Part shown: positions 55,755 through 64,000 of the stretch, in pieces | Numbering within the stretch: position 1 is the stretch's first letter | Layout of the letters: each line of letters starts with the position of its first letter | Assembly (NCBI RefSeq): GCF_963082655.1 | Contig: NC_081554.1 | Location: 126,207,453 to 126,271,452, forward strand | Direction of reading: 5' to 3' | From: Stomoxys calcitrans | Taxonomy: Eukaryota; Arthropoda; Insecta; Diptera; Muscidae | DNA: 64,000 nucleotides | The notes under the pieces: model-generated | Seen by the model: the letters and a program-made list of their open reading frames with translations, nothing else | Told to the model about the DNA's origin: nothing | Databases searched by the model: none | Position numbers and translations under genes: made by a program

Positions 55755-58700
55755 ATGCAAATGCCAATTTGCTTCTATTTTATCTATTGTAGACAAGTCT
55801 GGCAACATCGAAACGAATCAGATGTACTGTTTTCGTATCTAAAACAATTTTTTTCATTTATTTTATCGGATTTACTTACTTTCGGGCATCCAATTGCAGA
55901 CATTGCAATAAAGATGCCTGGTATTAAACCTCCGGACATGGAGTGTGATGTGGCAAAGGAAGAAGTGGCGTCTTCTTCAAAAACGAAACCAATTGGGTCC
56001 ACTTGCGGCAAGTTAAATACAACAACAACTACAGCAAACTACGGCTTATGATCGTAAGAGGCAGCGCAAGTGCCCTTTCACCACTCAACATTGATAATTC
56101 CGATTTGTCGGAGAAGCTATCCAATCATCACCAACAGGAAGATAACCTGTACGGAATTCTCAGTGTGCTGGCTTATATAGACATTCAAAATGCCCCTTCT
56201 GTCAGGCAAGCCAATATGCCTTCTAATAAAGATGAACTAAACAAGACTAAAACAAAATGGTGCCCTCCAACATGTGTTTTTAATGTAAACATAAGAACCC
56301 TAGTTGATAGTCTGAAAACAAAATATCAGAATTTAAGTTAAAAATATCAACAAGAACAAAAGCAAGTTATACTTTGCTGATATTGAGGTTCATAAGTCCA
56401 TGATGGCTCTTTTGAAGACCAAAAATATTCATTCGTTCTCTTTCACTCTGAATATATTAAAGCAAGTGTCATTAGTGCTTCGGGGTCTTTATGCAGATTC
56501 TGACACTAACAGTATAAAGGATGAACTGGACAAAATTGTTCCGGATACTGTAGCTGAAGTGTCCAAATTCAAAACAGCATCTTTAGTAAAAAATAACACC
56601 GAAACTGGTCTTTTCATGGTAACTTTACAACCAGTGAGATATGTCCCCAGCGTTGGGGACATATCTCACGCAATTATAGCTCCGAATTTAAATGTGTTAA
56701 ATGCAACCAAGACCATTTACCAGGAGAATGCCAAAGAAAACTGGAGGACACTTCTGAGCCTTATTGTCAAAATTTTGACAATTTTTTGACCGTCCATCCA
56801 GCGAATTGGAAAGGAAAGGAAAGAAATGCAAAATCAGCAGAAGAAGAAAACACCGCAGTGATTAATGTTAATAAGATTGTTAATATGACCCTGACAACTC
56901 ATGAAAAGTCATTTGCCAGCTTATTTAAGCCGACTGCTCCACAACAAAATCAGGGTACTTCTTGAAACCTGAGGAATTAACCTTTGAACAACAAATCAAT
57001 GTTTTTCTAAGTGATTTCCAAAATATGCAAAACGAAGACGCAAAAACTGAATTTTTGCGTTTGTTAAATAAAGTTAAAATCCAATATGGATCTGGACCGT
57101 AGATGCCTAAACTTCCTTATTTTCAATGTACGCTCTTTAGTTGATAGGAGCAGGCAGCTAGAATTGAGCAAAGTGCTATTTCATAACAATATTGATATTG
57201 CCTTCATACAGGCAATTTTATACTTTCATTTAAAGAAAAACAGAAAGATACAAACTCAAGGATATACTTTTGTTTATGACTATTCAAACATTGGTACTGC
57301 GGTAATGATCATTCTTTCCAATATCAACGATATAATTTACATGACGTCGGTATTTTTGTTTCGTTACTACAAATTAAAGGAGTTCATAATAACATTTCTA
57401 GGAGATATCTGTTTGGATCTCTATATACCATGTATTTATAACACCCAAAGACTAGACGCGGATCTAAATAAGCTGATGCAGCTATATAGTAACTTTGATG
57501 GCTTCATTATTGATGGAGGCTTGAACTCGAGAAGTATTTCATGGGGAGATAGTGTGGATAATACAAGTGGAAAGGTCCTTACAAACTGGTTAGACGAGCA
57601 CTCCTTAGACGTCGTAAGAATATGTGATGCTTCATCATCATATCCAAATGGTTTGTCTTTTCTCGACCATTTTCTTATCAGCACAGACTTAGCCGACCTC
57701 ACATTGCAAAATGTGGTGCTTTCTTAAAATTAAAAATTGAATGTTCAGACATAATAATAGCTGCACCGCAGACCTTCACATCATATAGGAACACAAATTG
57801 GGATAGATTTCGTTGTGATCTAAATGTAAAATCCCTGCAACTTGACGCCTCCAACAAGTTGAAATCTGTCAAATGATGCCTTGGATTTGTTGATTGGTGA
57901 TTTTAATAGGGCTATAAATTAAGTCCATGATTCACATACCCAGAAAATGTTATATAACAACAAGCAATTCCCACTCTCTGAAAAAGCAAAGAAACTTTTT
58001 AAAATCAAGCATCAGTGGCAAAAACAGCTGAAGAAAGTCTTTTACCAACGCGGTAAGAGAATCAGCAGTGAGTATAAGATCCTATTCAAACAAATACAAT
58101 AGCTAAAAACAATAATAGCGTTAGAGCAAGCTGAGCATTTCAATAAAAGATTGACTGAAATCAAACCTGATCCATCCGCATTTAAGGAAAGTTATTCTAT
58201 ATCTGGAAAAAGAAAGTCGCCTTTTTGCCGGCAACGACAGTATTATCACCAGTGGAGATGAGATAGCAAGCGGTTTCCAAACGTTTTATTCCGCAACATT
58301 TTCTGAAACCAGCCCTGAAAGATCAGTCAATGATTTGTTCTCAAGGGTTTCATCTTGCATCGACCTTATTCCAGGCCACATATGCTCATTTAGTGGCAGT
58401 TTCAACTCTCTCGAAAATCCCGACGATTGCCATTTTACCAATTCTGGAAATATTATGTCCTTGATTAGAAATCTAAATGGGAAAAAATCTAGCGGTTGCG
58501 ATGGCGTCTCGTCTTCTATTCCTTCTTGAGTCCACCCAGAGATTACTTATCATCATATATGCAAAAACTGTATAAACAACGACTATTTTTCTACTGTGTG
58601 AAAGGAGGCCAATACAATTCCAATAAGAAAAAAAAAACAGTTAGTGAAACTCCTGCTGATTTTCGCCCAATTTCTCTGCTGACATATATCGGGAAAATCT

Positions 58701-59460
58701 CCGAACATGTCCTAAAAAGGGAAATTGAGAAAGAAGTTACCATAGACCCTATCTCACACTATCAATTTTGTTTTAAAAAGGCACACTCCACCCAGCACGC
58801 TCTACTGAAATTCCAAAGTGACACAACCGCAAACCTGAGGAACCAAATTTGTACTGTGGCTATATCATTAGATATAGAAAAAGCTTTTGACTCAGTTTGT
58901 CATAAAGCAATTATTTACAAATGCATTTATCTATAAACTAAATTTAATAAACACGTAAGATCTACCATGCAGAAAGCCAAAAGAATTGCTGGAGAATTTT
59001 CCTAACTATTCAACAGCAAATATCTTACGCAACAAACAAAACTACTTGTTTATAAAGTGGCAATTAGATCAATGTTGGATTACGACTTTCCATTATGGTT
59101 CACGATGTCTCCAACGGTGGCCAAAGAGCTTGCAATTTTTGAGCGAAAAGTGTTGCGAAAGAGTGTCAATAAACACTAAAAAAACCGTACTAGGAAATTT
59201 TCTAACACCGTCATTTGTGATTCTGTGCACATATGCATAAGGACACCAAAAGTTGTACATCGAAAAACTTGCCACACATGAGAACATATTATTAAACCAC
59301 ATTTATGAACTAGAGAAAAATATATCTTGGTCTGACTCAACCTATCTTTCCCCTGTGGGTATTATCAACGAGAACTTTGACAATGAGACAGCCCATTATG
59401 CCATGCCGGATTTCTTTACAAAAACAGTACCTGGTTCGCATAGAGGATAAATATTATACG
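55755..59460 (+). mobile_element. Jockey-type LINE with gag and pol remains
   Basis: Gag-like ORF1 pieces occur at 55.9-56.95 kb: CVFNVNIRTLVDSLKTKYQNLS, then FTLNILKQVSLVLRGLYADSD with a PRE_C2HC-like region, and a zinc knuckle CVKCNQDHLPGEC at about 56,690. ORF2 starts at 57,086 (LNFLIFNVRSLVDRSRQLEL). Its endonuclease contains FIQAILYF, with the usual catalytic Glu position altered, and NGLSFLDHFLIS. Reverse transcriptase pieces follow: LNGKKSSGCDGVSSSI (58.48 kb), DFRPISLLTYIGKISEHVL, FKKAHSTQHALLKF, AISLDIEKAFDSV (58.9 kb), with the palm YxDD region missing. Late pieces (59.0-59.45 kb: LLVYKVAIRSMLDYDFPLW-like) reach the C terminus. Frames are broken many times, so it is inactive. Confidence 0.85.
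56634..56669. repeat. Perfect 15-bp inverted repeat inside the Jockey gag
   Basis: GTGAGATATGTCCCC is followed by a 6-base loop AGCGTT and the exact complement GGGGACATATCTCAC. It lies just before the zinc-knuckle codons of the dead gag frame. A stem this perfect inside protein-coding sequence suggests a small templated fold-back mutation. Confidence 0.9.
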
Positions 59461-59640
59461 ACCATCAATAAATCTAGTCAAACTTATTAATTAAGCTTTT
59501 TCTAGTCAGTTTTACACTTTTTTTACACACCAGAATTTGCCAATAACTTTTGTTAAATACATTCTGTGATATATGTACATGTTTAGAGTATTTCAATCTC
59601 AATTTAATCCAATATTCTACATATATGCAAAAAAAAACTA

Positions 59641-59875
59641 TTGGTAAAAGTAATTGCGGATTTTTTAAAAGAAAGTATTTAAATGCATTTTTAATAAAAC
59701 TTAGAATGAACTTTAATCAAATATACTTTTTTTACACTTTGTTTTCTAAAGCAAGCTAAAAGTAACAGCTGATAACTGACAGAAGAAAGAATGCAATTAC
59801 AGAGTCACAAGCTGTGAAAAAATTTGTCAACGCCGACTATATGAAAAATCCGCAATTACTTTTTGGGCAACCCAA
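59641..59875. mobile_element. Irritans-type mariner MITE (235 bp)
   Basis: The left end TTGGTAAAAGTAATTGCGGA and right end TCCGCAATTACTTTTTGGGC followed by AACCCAA are inverted, flanked by TA (59,639-59,640 and 59,876-59,877). The interior (TTAGAATGAACTTTAATCAA, AGCAAGCTAAAAGTAACAGC, GACAGAAGAAAGAATGCAAT) is the well-known deleted mariner in which both ends and a piece of the 5' untranslated region are kept. The left end has lost several bases of the TTGGGTTGCCC terminus. No transposase. Confidence 0.88.
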
Positions 59876-60480
59876 TATAACACTGTTTTTTTGCATATGT
59901 GTAGAATATCGGATTAAACTGAAATTCTTTTTAAGATTTTAAAAACTAACTAACAGCTGTGTTATCAAGCATTTGACATTAGACTTATTGAATAATCAAA
60001 ACAAATATAAAACATTTTTACTTAGCTGCTCGGATGACCTCACCTTATGAGTGCATCCTGCTAGCCCCTGGGCTACTCAATGCATTTCCTATGGTGACGA
60101 AAATTTCGCGAGAGGTGCATGCTGCGCTTTAAAGCCTAGTACTGACTTCGCCCGCATAACTGTCAAAGCGCATAATAAAAAAAGGGTGAACAAGAATATG
60201 CAAACACATTCCGTAGAAGTGGTACTGATTTCTATAAGCAAAATAGTAGTGATATGTCGCTGCGCCAATACAAATTTCGCTTCAATCAATTGCCAATGTA
60301 ATTAAATGCTCTCGGAAAGGGCACCAATCAACTTTGTTTCAATGATGTTGTCTTTGTTGTGAGTTGTTGTTTGACTTTTGTTTTTGCAAAGAATAGAGTC
60401 CATCAGATTTCGCAATAATTTAATAGGCATTTTCGCTGCGAATAAAGTTAGTACTATGCTTAACGGAGAAACATCTCCAC
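59876..60480. other. Spacer with flanking arms of a host inverted repeat
   Basis: TTTTTTTGCATATGTGTAGA and ATATCGGATTAAACTGAAAT (59,887-59,923) are complementary to AATTTAATCCAATATTCTAC and ATATATGCAAAAAAA (59,600-59,637) on the other side of the mariner MITE. The MITE therefore sits in the middle of a larger inverted repeat. The remainder (60.0-60.48 kb) has no recognised gene. Confidence 0.55.
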
Positions 60481-60905
60481 ACAGAAAAAATATAGACATA
60501 CATTTTACCGATTAAATATGGTATTGACTTATAAAAAACTTTTTCAAACAAGGTGTTAAACAAGTCATACGTTGAACATATTTTTAATTGTACAAATTAA
60601 ATTATTTAGTAGTTTAAATTGTGTATTGATCAAGATTATGTTGTGGTCCATTGCTAAAAGACACGCTTTTATTATATACAGACACAAAATGGCGTGGGTA
60701 GACAAAAAAAGATGTCAAGAAATATAGGAAGTGTAGTTTTTTTATTCCCACATAAAATATACAGGTTTTTATATATTCCAAATAAGATATGGCACTATTG
60801 GCGTGCAGAGTGCACTTTAACCTCATGTCAGCCAATAAAACGTTCGCCGTGGCTGATTTGATGTGTAGACGCGCCGTCACCGTATAATGAATTGCTAAAA
60901 GTTAT
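60481..60905. repeat. Old dispersed repeat, partial copy
   Basis: Matches 63.04-63.43 kb in the same order: ACCGATTAAATATGGTATTG, ACTTATAAAAAACTTTTTCA, CATACGTTGAACATA, TTGTACAAATTAAATTATTT, ATTGATCAAGATTATGTTGT and GGCGTGGGTAGACAAA. Non-coding. Confidence 0.7.
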
Positions 60906-61082
60906 TTTTTTACTTTTATGGTTTATATTCGTCCAGAGACAAGTAGAGCGTTGTACAATATTATAAATAAATTTTAGAATATCAATTGAAATTTGCATAA
61001 AACAAATACTGTAAATTTTGGCGCTGTGAAACTTATGGCAGCGTCGTACGCGTTGTCTAAGTGTGTGTCATGACATAATTAC

Positions 61083-61275
61083 CAGGTAGTGTACCGTAAA
61101 CATCTGTCAACGAGTTTTGGTTGTGTGTGTGTATTACAGTTAAGAACAATTACACACATTAACAAAGAAAAATGGCTCGAACTAGTAACATACACAAAAT
61201 CAGAGTTGCACTAATCACTAATTTTGACAGATAGTGCACTCAATATTTTGTTTTTGGGCAACTGCCACTACCTGT
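61083..61275 (+). mobile_element. Small CAGGTAGTG-ended MITE, copy 2
   Basis: CCAGGTAGTGTACCGTAAAC at the left and GGGCAACTGCCACTACCTGT at the right. The interior includes CAAAATCAGAGTTGCACTAA, TCACTAATTTTGACAG and ACTCAATATTTTGTTTTTGG, the reverse complement of the copy at 38.5 kb. It is longer by a TGTGTGTGTGTATTACAG insert region. Confidence 0.7.
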
Positions 61276-61321
61276 AAATGAATATATAAATAATCAAAAT
61301 AAATGTATGTCCAAATGTACA

Positions 61322-61965
61322 CTGATAGAAAAATGACGATACTTCGCCAATACCGTCTGGTATTATTTTGTTCGCGTCATTGTCAAAGATTTTTAATACC
61401 ATTTGGTATCAATTCAATACCAGACAAAGGAGGCTATTAAGAATTGATGGCCTTACATTTGTATTTTCATTATTTCCAATGGTTTTTTGGTTCATTAGGG
61501 GGTAGAATAATCAATACTATGACGCTGAACGCCTAGGTTCGAATCCTGACGAGATCATCAGAAAAAAATTTTTCGCGGTGGATTTTCCCTGGCAACATTC
61601 GTGAGGTACTATGACATGTTAAACTTCTCTCCAAAGAGGTGTCGTACTGCGGCACGCCGTTCGGACTCGGCTATAAAAAGGAGGCCCCTCATTGATATGT
61701 GAGAAGCTTGCCCCTGTTCCTTACTGGAAAATTCATGGGCAAAATTTGCAAAAAAAATTGCATTTGATTTGGTACTACACTAAGTAACGGTCTGGTGATA
61801 AAACCAATAACATATGGGTATTGAAACCAATACCAATTCGGTAATAAGGCTAGTACCAAATGGTACTAATAATTTTATGTTTCATCCATACCATCCGGTA
61901 TTGTTTTTGTACCATACGGTGTTGCTTTTCTATCATTACCGTATGGTATTGAAATGAGCACGTTT
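61322..61965. repeat. Cluster of short ACC-GGT palindromes (fold-back element interrupted by a SINE)
   Basis: Many variants of AATACCRTNYGGTATT occur: AATACCGTCTGGTATT (61,352), AATACCATTTGGTATC (61,397), GTACCAAATGGTACTA (61,853), ATACCATCCGGTATTG (61,889), GTACCATACGGTGTTG (61,910), TACCGTATGGTATTG (61,938). TGATAGAAAAATGAC on the left (about 61,323) has a partner CTTTTCTATCA on the right (about 61,926). This looks like a fold-back transposon whose arms are built of these palindromes, split by the SINE at 61.50-61.77 kb. Confidence 0.62.
61495..61768 (+). mobile_element. tRNA-like SINE, most complete copy
   Basis: Contains GGTTCGAATCC (about 61,531-61,541), a perfect RNA polymerase III B box, preceded by ACTATGACGCTGAACGCCTA. 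Downstream words (GTGTCGTACTGCGGCACGCC, GTTCGGACTCGGCTATAAAA, CTCATTGATATGTGAGAAGC) recur at 22.1-22.3 kb (reversed) and 35.6-35.8 kb. The A box is not clear. It ends before AAAAAAATTGC at about 61,760. No coding potential. Confidence 0.75.
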
Positions 61966-62261
61966 GGATAAACTTTTCTCTGTGCAGAAAAATCATGCTT
62001 AATTTTTTGAACAGAAACTCAAAAATTGTCTTTTCTTTGCAAGCGGAATGCTGTCCAACTCCATATAACGTATAAAACGTCGGCGAAACCTTGGCTAAAA
62101 ATAGGCGGAAAAGTAGTACTCTGTTTAGAGTGAGGAAAATGGCAAACAAAATCAAAGTAGCAACACTTGAAACCATTGCCGGCATCATTTTTATGTGTTG
62201 TATTGTTTCAATGGCTGTTTTTCTTTATTAATTTGCGAAAAAATAAATTAAATAGAGACAA

Positions 62262-62602
62262 GTAAAAACGTGCTAAGTTCGGCCGGGCCGAATTTTCTTA
62301 ACCCACCACCATGGGTCAAATCGGGAGATCGGTTTATATGGGAGCTATATCCAAATCTGAACCGATATGGCCCATTTGCAATCCCCAACGATTTACACCA
62401 ATATAAAGTATCAAGCGTGTAGCTTTTCGCGTTTCACCGCTTTCGTGATTTCGACAGACGGACAAGGCTGGATCGATTTAGAATGTCGAAACGATCCAAA
62501 ATACATATATACTTTATGGGCTCGCAGATCATTATTTCGTGGTGTTATAAACGGAATGACTAGGTTGGTATACCACCATCCTATGGTGGCGGGTATAAAA
62601 AC
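62262..62602 (+). mobile_element. Hairpin-ended dispersed repeat (family A), short copy
   Basis: AAGTAAAAACGTGCTAAG, TTCGGCCGGGCCGAATTTTC and CCACCACCATGG at the left; TATACCACCATCCTATGGTG and GCGGGTATAAAAACG at the right. Only one inner unit (GATCGGTTTATATGGGAGC ... GAACCGATATGGCCCATTTG) remains, plus the conserved GATCCAAAATACATATATAC segment. It shows that the ends, and not the 153-bp array, define the family. Confidence 0.82.
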
Positions 62603-62879
62603 GTATTTTGGTATGGAAACAAATTTAATTGCCGACAATTACAAATTTTCGTGACGATTATTCAGAAAGCAGAATAGAATACCAACCCTATCATAGAACA
62701 CTTAATTTTTGCAGCGGGAATGTGAAAGGTTTTCGAAAATTGAAGTGAGGTGAAACACAGAACACACCCAAAATTGTGAAAAGTGGAAAAATTTAGGATG
62801 TGAACAAATAGAATGGACAAATTTCAAACGAAACAAATTAGAGGAAATAGTAGAATGCAAATGTGGTATTTATAACATA
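62603..62879. other. Short spacer
   Basis: No gene or repeat recognised. Confidence 0.45.
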
Positions 62880-63990
62880 TTAATATTATCTTATTTTAAT
62901 AGTTTGTTATCCATATAGGGATATATTGACTTGGAAAACGGCACTGAGGACGGAAGGTAACAGATGTGGATCTAGATTTCGTGGTAATGTACGCAAAATG
63001 CTAAGATTGGTATTTATTAAGATTAATTTGAAATATCTACACCGAAAAAATGTTGACCTATATTTGACCGATTAAATTTGGTTTTGACTTATAAACAACT
63101 TTTCAAAAAGAGTGTTAATTGCTTTAATACTTTTTGACATAGAAATTCGATTTACTTTTGTATCACGACAAGTGATTGGTAAACAAGGCATACGTTGAAC
63201 ATAGTTTTGTTGTACGAATTAAATTGTTATTTAATAGAATAAATTATGCATCGATCTAGATTATATTATGTTCCCTTTCACTCATATCCGAAAAGAAGTG
63301 AGAATGAATCAAACATATGCTTCGCTTCTCTCATATACAGATACAATGTAGGTAGTGGTAGCGTGGATAGACAAATAAATACAAAAAATAATAGAAAATT
63401 TATTTTTTTTATCACTCCATAAAATAGAGATTATTTAAACATAATTGCAAAGATAACATATGTGGATCTCGTGGTACTGTACGCAAAATGCTAAGATTGG
63501 TATTTATTACGATTAATTTTATATATGCATATAAATTATTTTTTTATAATACTCTAATAATAATAGAAACGACAAGTTTTCTTCATTTTTCCGAAGCCTG
63601 GGTTCATAAGATAATACAATAAAATAATATTTATATTTTTTAGTTATATATTTGTTTATGCGCAATTTAATTCAATGAAATAAAAAGTTTTTTATTTTAG
63701 TGAAAAATATCAATTATTTATTTTTATTAAAGCAGTAAACAAGTTGCTTAAAAGAAAGGGCAACTTTCAATTATTTAGTTTATAGAGTTAAATATCAGTT
63801 TAATTGGACTTTTGGGCTTATAACAAATCCAAATTGCACAATTGTTAATCAATAATATATATTTTTTAATTGAATGCACACATTTCTTAAGTGAGCCTAA
63901 TTTTTCTGTGAAACGATCTCTACTATATTATTTTTCTTTATTATAAACACAAAGTACAATTATTTACATTAATAAACATTTTGAACATAA
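62880..63990. repeat. Old dispersed repeat, long copy with internal duplication
   Basis: Shares ordered blocks with 13.42-14.93 kb and 60.48-60.9 kb. GTACGCAAAATGCTAAGATT followed by GGTATTTATTA occurs twice within it (about 62,990 and 63,481), so part of the repeat is duplicated. The uninterrupted TTATAGAGTTA at about 63,779-63,789 corresponds to the insertion site of the LINE fragment at 13.85-14.7 kb. Non-coding. Confidence 0.7.
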
Positions 63991-64000
63991 ACCTTTATCC

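Noticed and set aside
61495..61560. Genuine tRNA gene around GGTTCGAATCC
   Set aside because: No foldable acceptor, D and anticodon arms could be found around the B box, and the sequence recurs as a dispersed repeat, so a SINE is the better call.

Overview
The window looks like a repeat-dense chromosome segment from a higher fly, probably a calyptrate/muscid such as Musca, Stomoxys or Haematobia. The evidence is fly-like versions of four conserved genes (Spf45, a DUF4706/C1orf198-type gene, slowmo and Rab7), AT-rich spacers, an irritans-type mariner MITE, and many non-LTR retrotransposons and short hairpin-ended repeats. The species call is an inference. No prokaryotic, organellar or viral genome structure is seen.

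Layout. 1-1.7 kb: no gene seen. 1.74-3.22 kb (minus): Spf45, four coding exons. 3.36-4.36 kb: two neighbouring inverted-repeat MITEs, the second containing another MITE. 4.62-5.78 kb (plus): intronless DUF4706/C1orf198-type gene, head-to-head with Spf45. 6.9-7.1 kb (minus): possible orphan terminal exon. 7.4-10.8 kb: diverged repeat array, then a 5'-truncated RTE-like LINE. 11-19 kb: repeats, the 3' end of a LINE with a target-site duplication, a Tigger/pogo relic, and a hairpin-ended repeat containing an exact 153-bp-period array. 19.06-21.72 kb: left half of a Tc1-like transposon joined to an inverted, 3'-truncated RTE-like LINE. 22.4-26.6 kb: an almost intact LINE with a 2A-like motif, inserted with a 14-bp duplication into the coding sequence of an older RNase H-bearing LINE. 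26.7-33.9 kb: reversed repeat, degraded Gypsy element, LINE 3' portion, another repeat array. 34.3-35.8 kb: repeat and SINE piece. 37.18-37.82 kb (minus): slowmo. 38.5-48.3 kb: MITEs, SINE-like LINE derivatives and a 1,758-bp tandem triplication of a chimeric LINE unit. 49.44-50.07 kb (minus): Rab7. 50.9-64 kb: MITEs, an RNase H LINE (minus), a Jockey-type LINE with gag and pol (plus), a mariner MITE, a tRNA-like SINE and old dispersed repeats.

The host genes are independent housekeeping genes: nuclear splicing (Spf45), an uncharacterised protein (DUF4706), mitochondrial lipid transfer (slowmo) and late-endosome traffic (Rab7). They do not form a pathway, and nothing resembling an operon is present. 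The most informative part of the window is the history of its transposons: nested insertions with readable target duplications, a short element built from the two ends of the 2A-bearing LINE, and a tandem array whose copies show the signature of unequal exchange.
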